Below are positions 44,776 through 57,930 of a stretch of 64,000 nt of DNA, piece by piece. Origin of the DNA: Polytrichum commune (taxonomy: Eukaryota > Streptophyta > Polytrichopsida > Polytrichales > Polytrichaceae); NCBI GenBank assembly GCA_950295325.1, contig OX485806.1, positions 28,644,001 to 28,708,000 of the forward strand. The letters run 5' to 3'. Each line of letters starts with the position of its first letter. Positions within the stretch are counted from its first letter, which is position 1. The notes beneath the pieces are model-generated. The model saw only the letters and a list, made by a program, of their open reading frames with translations, did not search any database and had not been told where the DNA came from. A program made the translations under genes and the position numbers.

Positions 44776-47700
44776 CTACCCGTCATTTAAAAGAGTCAAT
44801 CTTTGGTGAACCCATTCACCAAATCGCTGTCGCTGAACCTCCTTCAGTTTGTGCTCATCTCGATTGACCTTAGATCGCAGTGGTGTGCACCTCAAGAAAA
44901 TGTCTTCAGTGTCAAGAACATACGAGACCTTGGAAGTACGGCTTGAGATTTTGTACTCTAGTCCATTCACCACCCTCACATTCTCCATTGCGCTCTGAAG
45001 TGCAACATTTTCATCGTCGCTTGCATGCTTTTTCTTCCTATTTCTTCTCATAAAAACTCGATGATTCTGCATTGTTGGTATTGAAATGAAGAATTCATCC
45101 AAGTAACTTTGAAACGAGGACTCTAAGGCATGACCAGAAACTTCCAGTTTGTCTGACCCCCCTTCCATCAGCTGTATACACAACTCGCTTGTACTGGACC
45201 TGTGCTCAAGTCGATATATGTTTTCATCATGAAGGAGCACGCAGGCATTTGCATAATAGACCTGATCGACAGCTTCACCAGCGTTCTCATATGCATGAAG
45301 CAACAGTAGCTTGAGGGCAGCATCATCTGAAGCTGCAGCTTGTAACTGCTTCACGAGCTTGAATATGAGCTTGTCAAGAGTGAACAAGACATAAGACTGT
45401 GTGCCAATAATTGCCCTACACTCATCTTCAAATTTGGAGTTCTCCACTGAACCATCAAGTAGGCTGTAAAGCACCTGCATAAACCTTGAATACAAGTTGG
45501 GTGAAGCACCATCTTTTGTCTTCTTCTGAGCTGCCAGAGCTGCATTTTTCTTTGCTGATAATATCCGCTCATATAATGTTTGATGAAGCCTGAACACACA
45601 GTGCAAATATGAGAAAAAAAATTCACTCAAAAGCAAGTGACTGCAATCACACTAGTGTACTGATGCCTCCCCTCCTAAACTACAGAAAAATGATCCCACT
45701 TTCATATGTATTGTTACAAACCCCCAAACCCCTGGGCACGTTCTCTAAGGGTTTAAACATAAGGGTTTCACTATAGCAGCACAACACAACGTCTCCACAA
45801 AAGAAAAATAGTCTTTATGCTGATAGTAGTAACCGATTCCTTCACAGAGTACTCACACTTTGAATATGAATTCAATACAGGTTAGAAAAGCCACAGGTTT
45901 AGTGCACCAAACCTGAAAAGAATATAAAAGAGATCATTTCCATAGAATATTCTCCCATCTTTCCTTGGATGTGAACCAACCACCAGACCTTCAGAAAAGC
46001 CGGTGTATGCTGCCAAAGGCTTGCACAAAGAGAATGAACGATCTGGTGATGCTAGAGACGAGTTACCATCCCCATCCCCATCATCTGCATCTGCCATGCC
46101 TTCTGCTTCTCCTTCACTTTCTGCCTTTCCTTCCTGTTCATCATCCTCATCATCATCATCTTCATGCTCAGACTGCTCCTCACCTGATTCACTTCCAGAA
46201 ACCTCCTCACCAGCTTCTGTGGCATTATCACTGTCTTCAGTTGACTTTTGAGCACTTTCCTCCCCTTCATCATCTGCATCTGCATGTCACAGGTTTAGAT
46301 AGGGCGCACAGTCAGAAGGGCAGAAGCACACAATCATGGAAAACCACCTTTCAGAAGCTGGAGAACACATATATGTGCAAATCATCACTTTATCAGTGCA
46401 GTAAACAGATTAGAACTAGCAACATCATTTCATAGAAACTCTTAGAATGTCGTTCAGAAATCATAATTTGAAGTGGTATATATGACAAGGACACAAAAAT
46501 TGTGCAACAGGAGGAGGCTGCAGTACCTTGGTCATGATCCATTTCAGTTCCACCTACACCTTCCACATCCTCATCATCATGGCCAAAATCTTTCATGAGA
46601 CCATTTTCCTCGAGACCTTGAGAAGAATTGAACTTGGTTTTGTGTTTGTCCTCGAGTTCAGGAGAGGGTGAGAGTTCACCTTCTTCTCTGTCCCCCCTAC
46701 CGAGAACATCAACCCTGTCTATTTCCATTATTGAATCAAGATCCTCAGATCTTGACCCTATCCCCCTGCTCTCAGGAATAACTGCATTAAACCTCACTTC
46801 CACTTCTGCTTTCTCAGCTGCTGCATTGCCTTGTTGAGCCACTGCATTGTCAGTAGGCAACTCACCAGAGCTTCTTGGAGATACTCCCTGTGCTCCTGTG
46901 TTAGGCCTCATTTGTAGCACCAGCATATTTTCTAGTGAACCATCAGCTTGGGGCACAGAACCTGAACCAGCTACTATGCCAGGCATTTCCACATTTCCAA
47001 CATCAGCAGCTGTATCCTTACCAGCTTGGACACTTCCTGTTACCTCGGAAATTCTATATCCAGCAGCGCTTGGAGGCTCCGACCCACCATTCATGGTTGC
47101 AAAATGCCTCTTCCCTATATGATCCACAGAAAAATCGTCTAGGTTACTTGTAGCTGTTGCAAACTCTTCCATGGGAACATTAGCCTTCAGATCTGTAGCT
47201 GACCCAACAGCCTCCGGGGGTGTTGCTTCCCCTTCACTACCCCCACTGCAATTTGCAATTGCCTGACTCCCTCTTGGCTTCACCAAGTGCACTCGGGCAG
47301 CATCCTCCATGTCTTCTGCTCCATGTGCACGAGGGGGGATGCCAAACATCGGCTCTATGAATGTGGTCCATATCCGCATAATTTTCCCAATTTGCTCTGA
47401 AGATGTGCAGATTTCCTCTGATGAGTACTTGACGATCTGGTACAAATCTTCGTGTACAGAGATATCTGAGAATTCAAATGTTAAGTCAGGAAGTAAAGGT
47501 CTGCGATTGCCAGCTGCAATAGCCAGCATTGTGTCATCCTCCCTCCTCTTCTTGTCATTGATCTCTTTGATTTCAGATAGAAGTCCTTTAGTGCTGAGGG
47601 CCTTTTTGTCCTGCTGTCTGAAGTAAAAGCTGCGGTGGTCCAAAGCCCTGTAGCAGTTTTTGGCATAAACTTCTGCCCACACCTTATTCATGTCTGTGCG

Positions 47701-49881
47701 GCATTTGCTCCACTCTTCCTGCTTCTGCTTAAGCCGGATGTGTATAATTGGCATGGCTTTCGCTGTATTCTTTCGAAGCACATCAATAATATCCAACCCA
47801 TGATCACCATAGATGCGCTCAATGCACCTAAAGTTTATTTGAGAGAGGTAGTCATCTACACCGTTTGGATGCTCTTCCATCGCACTTGCATCCCCTTGCT
47901 TGTCAGCATATTCACCCACAACTTTTGCTGTCACTGCAGTGGACTCCAGCAGCATGTCCAATTCAAATCGGTCATCTTCACAACGGAACAAGCTCTCTTC
48001 ATACTGGTTCTTTCTCATGTGCTTGAAAGAGTAATCCTCACTACCTGAGGTCACAGAGACCCAGCTGTCATTGAGCACTGCATTACCCAATGGTGTCCGA
48101 TGAGTAGATACAGGCCTCGGATAGTGCTTTGGGAGCAGCCGGTAGCTTGGAGTGCACCGATCACAGTTTGACAGATCAAGCTCAGAAATAGGTTTGTTGA
48201 TGTGCTTGTCCTTGGAAGGAACCATAGAGACTTTATGACTCGCCTCCTTGACAGCATGATGTGGCTTTACATCTCTATCCTTATCACGGTCTCTTTCCCT
48301 ATCCCTCCCTCGGTCCCGTTCTTTTTCCTTCTCCCGGGTCCTATCTCTGTCTGTCTCCTTCTCTACCTTCACGGCTTTCAGTGGTGATTCTTCTACAAAA
48401 TCCCCCAACTTCCGGCCACTGTTGAAGACCCCTGCCAAATAACCCTCGACATTCTCACAATGTGTGAGGAACTCATTGAATCCCTCCATGAGATCAGCAT
48501 GCTTGCCCAAGATGTCACTGACAAGACTTTGCAGCTCAGCACGACTGATTATTTCTTGGCTGAAAATGTTAAGACATTTTAAAAATTCTTGATATGTATC
48601 CCGGCTCCGAAGCCGTGCTTTGACCTTATCAAAGAAAGGGTATTGCACAACGTTAGTTCCACCCTTGACCCCCCTCTTGTCATCGGCAGACACTTGAGGT
48701 CCAGGGCCAGGCAACCCTTCGCCTCCTTCACCACCCTGGGATTGCTTTCTGATAAGCTTGTCAGCCCTTCTTGCAGATTCCCTCTTACACCTATGCATAG
48801 AGTCAAAGTCTTTCTCCTTGTCCCGTCCTCCCTCATCCCTATCGCCCCTCTCCTTCTTCTCCCTGTCGTCCAATCATCCACCCATGGAAGACCGTCAGGC
48901 TAATTCTCAACATTACATAGTGGCGTGGCACGAAAGCAAGTTACAACTGAACGGAGAAACATAAACCCAATAAGTAAACAAGACTAGCCCAAAAAATGTA
49001 GAATGACGAAAGACATACCCTGCTTCCTTTTTGTCTCTGTCTTTCTTTCGATCTTTTTCGGCTCGTCGTTCCAGGTCCCGATCACGATCACGATCACCAT
49101 GCATGGCAACAGACTTCTCCTTCTTGGGGACAACAAGCTTCTCCCCAAACTGCTTTCCACGGACTCCAAAACTTTTGTCATCTCCATGGCGTGATGAATT
49201 ATGATGATGCACAGGTTTGGCGGCAGGATGATGGTGATGATGATGTGAAGCAGGAGCAGAAGCTATGGATGGACCTGTGGAGCCTGGGAGAAAGTAGGTG
49301 AACTCCTCCAGTAGATCGCCATGATTTTCAAACAGTGATGCCACTTCCTGGTAGACCTCATTGATACTCTTGTTACCCTTGCGGTACATGTTGAGAATCT
49401 CCAAGAATGCCTTGTATACTTGTTCATCCGTCTGAAACCTCGCCTTGATCTTGTTCACATAGTTGATCGCTTGATCGAACTCCACCGCAGGCTGCTGCTG
49501 CTGCTTCTTTAGGTCCTCCTCAACAAGAAGGGGGAGTGTAATCTCATAGCCCGGAGGAAGAAAGGTGTTGAAGCCCAGAATCAAATCCCTGTAGCCTTTA
49601 AAGAGCTCCTTCACTCGCCCAATCACTCCCGCCGTGTCTATCCTCTGCGCTTTAAAATCCTTCATCACTTCCAGAAACTCGTCGTACTTCTCCTTGTCAT
49701 CTTTAAATTGCTCCTTCACGGCTTTTAGATACGTAAGTGCATCGTCGCATGTCAGCCGCGGCCCGCCGCTTGCGGCAGTTTGGTTCGCGGCCGTCTCGGA
49801 AGACTCCGCCCTTGGCCCCCCCGCAGCTCGCTTCCCTTGCGGAAACACACCTTCATCATCCGCCCTCTCCCGTTTCTTCAT
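44776..49881 (-). CDS. SNL: SIN3-like transcriptional co-repressor (SNL), four coding exons
   Basis: Exons are 49,881-49,019, 48,862-46,527, 46,279-45,913 and 45,589-44,776. Donors are GTATGT, GTACTG and GTTTGG, all acceptors are CAG, the phases agree, and the total is 4,380 bp (1,459 residues plus stop). PAH1 is at about 43-113 ([20 protein letters not shown]), PAH2 at about 133-202 ([20 protein letters not shown]) and PAH3 at about 362-432 ([20 protein letters not shown]). The Sin3 HDAC-interaction domain follows ([37 protein letters not shown]). The C-terminal Sin3 region spans exons 3-4 ([26 protein letters not shown]-type [19 protein letters not shown]). Arg-Asp repeats join PAH2 to PAH3, and an acidic Glu/Asp tract fills exon 3. 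The protein is a scaffold for class I histone deacetylases in the nucleus. The length fits plant SNL proteins (about 1,300-1,400). Exon 2, at 2,336 bp, is far longer than usual in flowering plants, suggesting intron loss. An alternative acceptor 6 bp inside exon 3 (46,273) would keep frame. Confidence 0.95.
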
Positions 49882-51120
49882 CTTGCCTAATTGCTACACC
49901 TTCACCTTCCACCTCCTCCAAACCTACATATGTCTGGAAGCAGCAGCCCCACGCAAAATCCACCCGACCAGCACCACTTCCATGTCCAACAACACCAAGA
50001 TCCAACTTCCCCGCCCGTCCTTTCTCAATCGAACATTCCAAAAGCTCCAACACTCAACCTCTAGTCCTGTAAAGAACTCCCACACATGATAGTCACCCGT
50101 CATCAACCATCCCTCACCATATTCACAAAGAAAGAAAGCTCCAAATTTCTACACTTTCCAAATTTGCTGCGCCTTCCCCGCTCTCCAGAGCTACAAATGC
50201 CTGGAAGCAGACCTACGCAAAATTTCCACCCTAGGAGCACCGCTCGCATGTCCAACAACATCAACAACAACACCAAGATCCAACTCCCCCGTGCTTCCTC
50301 AATCGAACATTCCAAAAGTTCTCACCACTCAACCTCTACTCCAAACAACTCTCACACATAGTGTTCATCCGTCATCATCAACCACACCACAATCTAAGAA
50401 AAGACAGTACTATCCCTCACCATACACAAATAAAGCAAGCTCCAAAATTTCTCGCATAATCCTCTCCCCCACTCTACTCTACTCTACTCTATTGTACACA
50501 CTTCACCCCGCCCTCACAAACCCTCACTCCACTCTACTCCGCTCCATTCCACTCTCCGCCATAACCTCCCTTTTACCATCATCACTCCACATCCCGACGC
50601 ATTACCATAAATTCTCGTACTTTAAAAATTAAATATAATCCCCCTCTCGCTCTCTCTCACACATACACAATACACTTAAAGAAAACTCCAACCAAAAAGA
50701 TATAGACTCCCGCAATACGTACCTCCCTCTCCAAGGCAAACAACAACAAGAAGAAAGAACAAGTCCTTGCCAGAATGCCTGCGTCTGTCTGTGTGATCCG
50801 CTCCCAATTGCGACGGCCCGCCCTCGCCGCCAGCTTGTGGCGGAGCTCCCTAAGTGCAGCGGAACAAGTCGACGGCGAGTTTCGGCGACTTAGAAGAGCG
50901 AGAGAGGAGAGCTCAGACAGACGAGCGGACGGAAGGGGAAGAAGAGGATGAAGAAGAAGATGAAGAAGAATAAGACGAGAGAGAGAGAGCGAGAGAGAGC
51001 GAGAGAGAGGTGATGAAGTGAAGAGTCTAAATTAGCGGAAGAGAAAGACAAGAGTGAGCGAGAGAGAGAGAACAAGAAATGGAGAAGAGGAGGAGGAAGA
51101 AGAAGAAGGCTTCCTTCCTT
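49882..51120 (-). promoter_or_regulatory. 5' leader and promoter region of SNL
   Basis: No coding sequence is seen. Two related stretches, ACCATCCCTCACCATA and CTCAATCGAACATTCCAAAA, recur (about 50,020-50,110 and 50,300-50,430), so part is a local duplication. On the minus strand the region 50,960-51,090 is a CT-rich tract (GA-rich on plus), common in plant leaders. The transcription start was not located. A leader intron is possible. Confidence 0.45.
50977..51080. repeat. GA/GAA-rich low-complexity tract
   Basis: GAGAGAGAGAGCGAGAGAGAGC-type sequence continues into AGGAGGAAGAAGAAG, reading as a CT-rich leader on the SNL strand. Confidence 0.85.
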
Positions 51121-51638
51121 CCCTCCCTTCCTTCGGTTCTCTTCTCTTTCTTTCTCTTCGTTGGGTTGCCTTTCCAGGCCCACTCCACTCTCACTCTCTC
51201 CCCCTCTTCCCACAACTGTCCTTTGAGAACGTTGTTTCCTCCCTCTTGGGAACAACAATACTTACGTTACATATATGCAGCCGACAAGTGTGTTCTCTTG
51301 CTTAACCCTTCCTTCACCCTTAACCCCTAGCTTAAATGCTTTTCAAGATCATGTTATGTTTGCAACTTAGTTCCCCACCAATGTGTAATATCTTCAAATA
51401 TGATGAGTTTCACAACTGTCCTTTGAGAACATTGTTTCCTCTCTTTTGGGAACAACACTACTTACATTACATATATGCAATTGACAAGTGTGTTCTCTTG
51501 CTTGACCCTTCCTCATCCTCAATCCCTAATTTTATGAGTTTTTCAAAAACATGTTATGTTTGCAACTTTCCCACCAATTTATAGTGTCTTCAATTATAAT
51601 GAATTTTTGAAGTTCCATGTTTTTGTCATTTTTTGTTG

Positions 51639-51640
<2 letters not shown>

Positions 51641-51702
<62 letters not shown>
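51641..51702 (+). repeat. (TC)31 microsatellite
   Basis: An uninterrupted run of 31 TC dinucleotides sits in the pyrimidine-rich part of the third array unit. Confidence 0.95.
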
Positions 51703-51705
<3 letters not shown>

Positions 51706-52054
51706 TGTCCTTTGAGAACGTCGTTTCCTCTTTTGGGAACAACACTACATATAGTAGATGACAAGTGTGTTCTCTTGTTTAACCTTTCCTTCACCCTTCA
51801 CCCTTATGTTAAAAGCTTCTCAAGATCGTGTTATGTTTGCAACTTTCCTGCTAAATTGTAGTATCTTTACTTATGATATAATTTTAAAGTTCCTTTCCTT
51901 TTTGTTCCTTTCTTTTTGTTGGTTGCATTTCCAAGCTCGTTCTTCTCGCTCTCTCTCCTCCCACGATTCTCCTTTGGCAACATTGTTTCCTCTATGTTGT
52001 AAACAACACTACGTTACATCCATGCAACCAAGTGTGTTATCTTGCTTAACCCTC

Positions 52055-52890
52055 TAATGCTTGTGCAACCCGAAATGGGTTGCCACCTAATATTTTGATG
52101 GTGTTTGCAACCCACTAGGTGGCAATCTTACGTGGTTCCCACTACCACGTGGGCCAAAATAACATATAGAAGCTTCATACTCCCAAGCATGTAGAATTTT
52201 TTGTTAAGTTGGCATTGCTTGTTTCAGGAGGTGGTTTCACGTGTCGGCCAAATGTAGGAGCCAAATTTAGGAGCCAATATCTTTCAAATATCATGCCCAA
52301 TTTGCGTGGGGGTTTTTCCCCTGGGGATGAGATGACAGTTGTGCACGACTTGATTAAATGGATATGGAAACAAAATGAATGCACATGTTGCTTGCTCAAT
52401 AAAAAAAAAGTATATAAAAAAATTAAATCTTAAATTAAAAAAATTATATATAATGAATTATTATTTAATTTATAAATTATTATTAAAAACAACAACAACA
52501 ACCTCATGTGGCCCCTCCAACTTTGAGGGTGATAGACTTCATCTAAATTTTATTCCAAAAACCCCAAATTTTATGGCTCATTCGTCATTCACATAACATA
52601 TTATGGCAAAGTTGCCAACTTTCTAAAAGTTGTGACATGACCGAAATGGTCATGAAAAGAGAAATTTCATAATTTTATGTAGTTGCCCATCAGATGAAGG
52701 CCATGTTCATATGTCAATTTGACCTTAGAAAGTATGGTCCAATTGACTTCAAATTTTATCATAAATAATATATGGTAGTCTAGTTCACATTTGCGTGGTT
52801 GGATTTAAAATATAATAAAATAAAAGTTTATTTTCCTACATAACAAAAATAAATTAGCATTGGTGCTGGAAATGCCTGAAAATGAAATGT
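52055..52890. other. Insertion into the fourth array unit
   Basis: The array text stops after GCTTAACCCT and resumes at about 52,900 with CCTTAACCCCTAAGTGTTC. The inserted DNA contains GGGTTGCCACCTA...TAGGTGGCAA, a stem of about 10 bp, and very AT-rich sequence. Terminal repeats and a target duplication were not seen, so its type is unknown. Confidence 0.5.
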
Positions 52891-53994
52891 GAAGGCTTGT
52901 TTCCCTAATACTTCATCCTTCATCCTTAACCCCTAAGTGTTCTCCAAGATCATGTTATGTTTGCAACTTTTTGCCAAATTGTAGTATCTATAATTATGAT
53001 AAGAAGTCTTTTATTATCTAAATTTCAAAAAAAACAAATTATTTCGTTTTGTTGGTTGTATTTTTCCAAATCCACGCTTCTCACTCTCTCCTTCCACATT
53101 TGTTCTTTAAGAATGTTGTTTCCTCACTCTTGGGAACAACACTACTTACGGTACATAAGCATGTAGTAGTCAAGTGTGTTTTCTTGGTTAACCTTACACT
53201 CTTAACACCTCAATACTCCCTAAGGTCATGTTATGCCCGTAACTTTCCACCAATCTATAGTATTTATGATTGTGATAAGAATCTACATTTATGATGTTTT
53301 TAAAATGTGTTTTCTTCCATCTCCTCAATCTCCTTGTTGGGTTTTTTATTCAAGTGCATTCCTCTCACATTCTCCTCCCAAAATTGTCCTTTGAGAATGT
53401 TGTTTCCTCTCTCTTGGGAACAACACTACGTTAACATACATGCAACAATCACATGTACTCTCTTGCTCAACCCTTCACTCTTGACTCCTAGCAACTCCTC
53501 AAGGTCATGTCGTTTGTAGCTTTCCACCAATCTATAGAATCTATAATCACAATTCAAAGATGTTTAATTATGATAAATGTTCAATAATAAAACATCATTC
53601 TTTCTCTTTCTCTTTCTCTTTGTTAGTTGCCTTTCCAGCCTCACTCTTCTCATGCCCCAATCACACCAAACTTTGTGTCATGCTTCCATTCGTGAATTTG
53701 CTAGGGAGTATGTCAAAAAAAATAGATGTTGGCCCACCACTTTTCACACTATTACAACCTAAGATGCTGACGGATGGTGTTAGAAGTGGTTGGTGTGATC
53801 CACCCCTCACTCTCTCCTCCCACAACCATCCTTTGGGAACCTTGTTTCCTCTTTTTTGGGAACAACACTACTATACATACATGCAAATATTGTGGTTTCG
53901 TGTTCAATCCTTCACCTTTGCAAGCCCTGCAAGATCATGTTGTATTTGCAACTTTCCCAACAATTTCAGCGAATAATTATATCCGGAGCTAATT

Positions 53995-54600
53995 TATGAG
54001 TTATTTGGGCCCTTAGAATCCTTCTAGGCGTTGTCTACCCAAACCATCGCAACCTTTTGCCAACCATTCCGACCCTTCATGAACCGTTGCAACCATTCAT
54101 GGATCATCATTGTCACATGTTGTCACAAACGATATGCTACCCTAATTTGAAGTGTTGGTGCTTGGTATCAAATAATATTGTCAAGATAATTGGGAACCCA
54201 AAATAAAAGCATGCAATGTCCTATTGCCCAATGTCAAGGATGGGTTTTATCATCACCAATCAACTAGTAAGCCACCATGCATGATGTGTGAGTGGATTGC
54301 AGGATTCCTACGTTTTCACATGCAGTCAAGACCATTAGTCATTGGACCTTCCAGCAATTTGTTGCAATGGTCTAAGAGATGTGTGGAGTGACTAACCATT
54401 GTTTTTAAGGTTGCATGTGTATGGGTATCTAAGGTGGCAATACGTGAACTCTATTTAGTGGAGGGTGAGTGCTTACCAAGGATATATGGGTTCTGATGCA
54501 TGTGTAGGTAGTCTTCGTACAAGAAAGATGTTTGAGTGTAGTCTAGGTGAGCATTGACAATTTTAGGGGCTGCATGGGCAATGTTTAGGGAGAATCCAGT
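53995..54600. other. Intergenic
   Basis: No gene seen. ACCNTTCNCGACCNTTC-like text at 54,045-54,105 is a short degenerate repeat (CAACC.TT....CCATTC). Confidence 0.4.
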
Positions 54601-54830
54601 CTAGGATCGTGCATTCAAACGAGGGTTGAGGGTGAGACATTTCAATATGGTGAGATGATGGGTGAAGAGCATTTCACAAATTTGATTTAAGACTTTGTTG
54701 TGTTTGTCTATGTGGAGACCTTTAAGGATGGGTTTTGTACATGAGGCTATGAGGTGGGCTTGGGTTTCGCTTTGAATAGGCCATATTTGCATTTGGTAGT
54801 GGGGCAAAAGATGGAGAAAAGGTTTGTCGC
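54601..54830 (-). pseudogene. Reverse-transcriptase C-terminal relic (non-LTR type)
   Basis: The minus-strand frame reads IQSETQAHLIASCTKPILKG and LHIDKHNKVLNQICEML. The pattern ET..HL...C..P..K.L.I..H.K is that of the zinc-knuckle and post-RT region of some non-LTR retrotransposons. It is a different family from the LINE at 40-42 kb. No catalytic motif was found upstream on this strand (54,830-55,530), so only a fragment is left. Confidence 0.5.
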
Positions 54831-56037
54831 TAAAAGGTGTTTTCTTTAGTTGCCCATGTACTGGCCATTTTATAATTCAATGGTTTGGGTGGTGTGGGTG
54901 GTGTGGGTAAGTGGGTTGGCCCAATATGGACTTGAGAGGGTGAGATAGAGGCGTTCATTGTCTGTTCATTTGTGGACAGAGGGGTGGTTTGGGATGGTGA
55001 CATTTCAGCTATGGTTATGGTATAAGGTAGACATGCCTAATTCAATCAATGAAATTATTTTGACACCTACATTTGGGTTTAGTTTATTAGTTTGTACACT
55101 AAACGCTCAACACCCTGATTGGACAGGACACCAAAACGACAAGTGTTTAAAACTTATGGAATTGATCCTAGTTCTTCGTATACATTTGCAAATGCATAAA
55201 ACTCTGAACCTCACAAGTCCAAGTAGTATAGGTAGCAAACATCAAAATGGAATGTCGAAGAAGGCCCATTTATCTTAGAGGGGGATATGTGTTGAGATTG
55301 CGTATGGGTTTTGTATGCTTCAAACTTTGTTGATTAGCAAGCTTGGTGCGATGAGCGAGATAGGGCTTGGTTTTGTTTAGCAATGGGTGGGGATGTTTTT
55401 GGGAAGATGTTGGACATGCATCTTCCTAGTAAGCATGTGAGTTTGTGTTGAAGTCTTGTTTGGGAAGGGGGGGGGGGTCTAGTATGTGCACGAGTCTTGT
55501 GGAACAATGGATATTGATGCCCCATGATGCCATAATGTCAAGAGTTTTGTGTAGGAGATTGAGCCTAGGTGTTACCAACTTTGGAGTAAATTTGGGTTTG
55601 AGAGTTTATTAGGTGCATAGTTGTGAGCACATGAAGTATGCCTCAATTCCAAAGTTTACTTATATACTATTTGTAAGTGAGGGATGATCATTTTTGTGAG
55701 GATGCACTCAATGTCTTTGGGTTGTAGGATTAAGTTGCAAGCCTTAAAGATAAAAAAATTCTAAAGATGAACTTATAGATATTATGAAATTTCACATGGT
55801 TAACATGTATGAATCTATAATTATATATTTCAAGATGTGAAATCCGTATTTACATATGTTGCTTTAACTACAAAAAAAATTCAAGGATATCATAGTCACT
55901 AGTTAGGAATAGCAACGCGTAGCAATATATTGTGGTGTTTACAATTCTAATGAGTTTTTATTCTTTCTTTCCTTCCTTTTCTTTCTTTGTCTTCAATGGC
56001 TTGCCTTCCCATGCTCACTCCTCACAATCTCCTCTCC
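54831..56037. other. Intergenic, probably decayed retroelement
   Basis: Rich in GTGGG and TTGG on the plus strand. A G-run (GGGGGGGGG) is at about 55,469. There is no convincing coding sequence. Confidence 0.35.
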
Positions 56038-56160
56038 CACGATTGTACTTTGGGAACCTTGTTTCCACACTCTTGGCATGGGAACAACACTATGTTACAT
56101 ACATTCATCAATCAAGTGTGCATTCTTGCATAACCTTGGGATAATCCTTCCCCCTTAACT

Positions 56161-57180
56161 CTTGAAATCTCTTCAAAGTCATGTTATGCTTGCAACTATC
56201 CCACCAATTTGTACTAGCTATCTATAATCATTATGATATGAGATTCATTTTTATGATGATTTTCAAAGTAATAACTATTGAATTAAATATAGGAAGACTT
56301 CAAAAGTAACATTTGCAATGGTGCTTCACAACTTCTCTTTTTTTGTAATAGGTTCTCAAAAAACTATCGGAATTGTTGCTTTTAATAATGTCTTAGAAAA
56401 CTCTCTATGGATGAGCTCAGGCCTTTAGCCTTAAAAAGCTCAAATGTTGGTTTTGATCCTATGATAAATATTGAAAAGCTCAATGGGGATGCAAATGAGT
56501 TTTTTTTTCTTCAAGAACTTATATTGATAGATGGCATGTGTGGTCGCATTTGCATAAATTAAAACATATCCCTTATAATTATATATATTTAAAAATATGC
56601 TTCAATCGGCGAACATAAGTTAAATGCAACATAGAAGCAAAGGTTAGATTTAACATATATTATTAGGTGCAACTTGAGTTTTTGAAAATCTTATATTTTG
56701 GTTAATTTAGTCACGTGGCATATCCACCAATACACTTTCAATATATCTGAAGTCCATGGAAAATATGTGTGTTCTTAGTATTTATTTGAATTTTCTAGCA
56801 TTGAAACACAATAAGAATTTAAAATAATTTTATATGTAAATATTATTCATTTAATTAATAAATAATGAAAATATATCTAAAACATTTATTTAAATATAAC
56901 CTCAGTCATATTTTCATGTGTGTTGTAGATAAGTTTTCATCCAATATACTCATGCCGTTCATAACCTTACTTGAACATGCAATATTCTAGAACTTATATT
57001 AAATAATTGGAACATTAAGAACTTGTAAGAAATCATACTATATTATGATACTCTAAAACCTACACAAATGTTGTATTTCTCACATTTGATTCCTCACAAA
57101 TATCACGTTTTCAATAAATTTTCACTCAAACTCTTCAAAATATCAATTTTCTTATGTAGCATCCATAAATAATCATCAAA
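56161..57180. other. Intergenic, very AT-rich
   Basis: Nothing recognisable in about 1 kb. Confidence 0.5.
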
Positions 57181-57930
57181 GATGATCATGTTCTGGCACA
57201 CCATCACAAGTGCAAAGCACACGTACATATAGATGTTATGCTATGTAAATTATATTTATTCTTTAAGCTTAAGCACACGGAGTTATATGAGTCATATGAA
57301 AACAAGAACCATATGAATGAGATCCTTACATCAGTAGCAATGACTCTACTTCAAAAAGCTTGTACTTTCAACCCTTGGAATGATCAATTATATACCCAAA
57401 AAAATCATACCATTGTTATGTTTAAAATGCTTGAGCTTTTAGAACGACGACTACATTGTTTTGGCACACCATTATCCTACATGTACCAAGCATATGTCCC
57501 GCCCGTACATGTGTATATCGACTCAATTTTATATAATTATTCACCTATGGAAAATTTTATGTTTTCTTCGATTTCAAAATGTTTACATGGACTTTTAACA
57601 AGTTCTATGAGAACAAAAACAACATGGATATGATCCTTAAACCAATACCAACAACTCTACTTCACAAACTTTTCACTTCCAAACCTTGTAACCTCTCGTT
57701 TTATAGCAAATGAACAATGCAGATTCCTATGGGAAAAAGACTTAGAGCTTTTAGAGCAACGACTTGACTCCCTTTTAGTGCACTATAATCTTTACGCATG
57801 CTAATTACATGCGAGAAATTCAACCTAAATCTTTACAATTATTGATCCTAAAGAATCAACATAGTTTTCAAGTCAAGAATGTTTACACAAACTTGAATGA
57901 GTTTCATGAAAACAAACATTGTGTGGATAT
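57181..57930. repeat. Degenerate tandem repeat, unit about 310 bp
   Basis: ATGAAAACAAGAACCATATGAATGAGATCCTTA with ACTCTACTTCA..AAGCTT (from 57,295) recurs as ATGAGAACAAAAACAACATGG... (57,606) and in part at 57,907. GAGCTTTTAGAACGACGACT (57,437) recurs at 57,749. Two full units and a partial third are present. An open frame in the first unit (57,238-57,633) is not kept in the second. Confidence 0.7.

Larger units (their letters stand above)
51121..56160. repeat. Degenerate tandem/dispersed array with a conserved short hairpin
   Basis: Eight copies of a core like CTTTGAGAACGTTGTTTCC start at 51,221, 51,421, 51,710, 51,972, 53,105, 53,389, 53,831 and 56,048. Each core is preceded by a pyrimidine-rich stretch (TTGGTTGCCTTTCCA...CTCTCCTCCCACAA) and followed by GGGAACAACACTACNTTACA, AAGTGTGTTCTCTTGCTTAACC and TCATGTTATGTTTGCAACTTTCCCACCAAT. 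Unit length is about 200-300 bp. Within the core, GTTGTTTCC and GGGAACAAC can pair with a 9-13 nt loop, and this pairing is kept in most copies. The first unit overlaps the 5' flank of SNL. An insertion of about 830 bp (52,055-52,890) splits the fourth unit. There is no consistent reading frame. Confidence 0.85.

Noticed and set aside
46052-46285. Met/Lys-rich open frame on the minus strand
   Set aside because: It is the out-of-frame shadow of the acidic Glu/Asp tract of SNL exon 3.
46847-47626. Plus-strand open frames opposite SNL exon 2
   Set aside because: Antisense shadows of a long coding exon with no independent support.
57238-57633. 131-codon open frame in the 310-bp tandem repeat
   Set aside because: The second repeat unit breaks the frame, and the content resembles no protein family.
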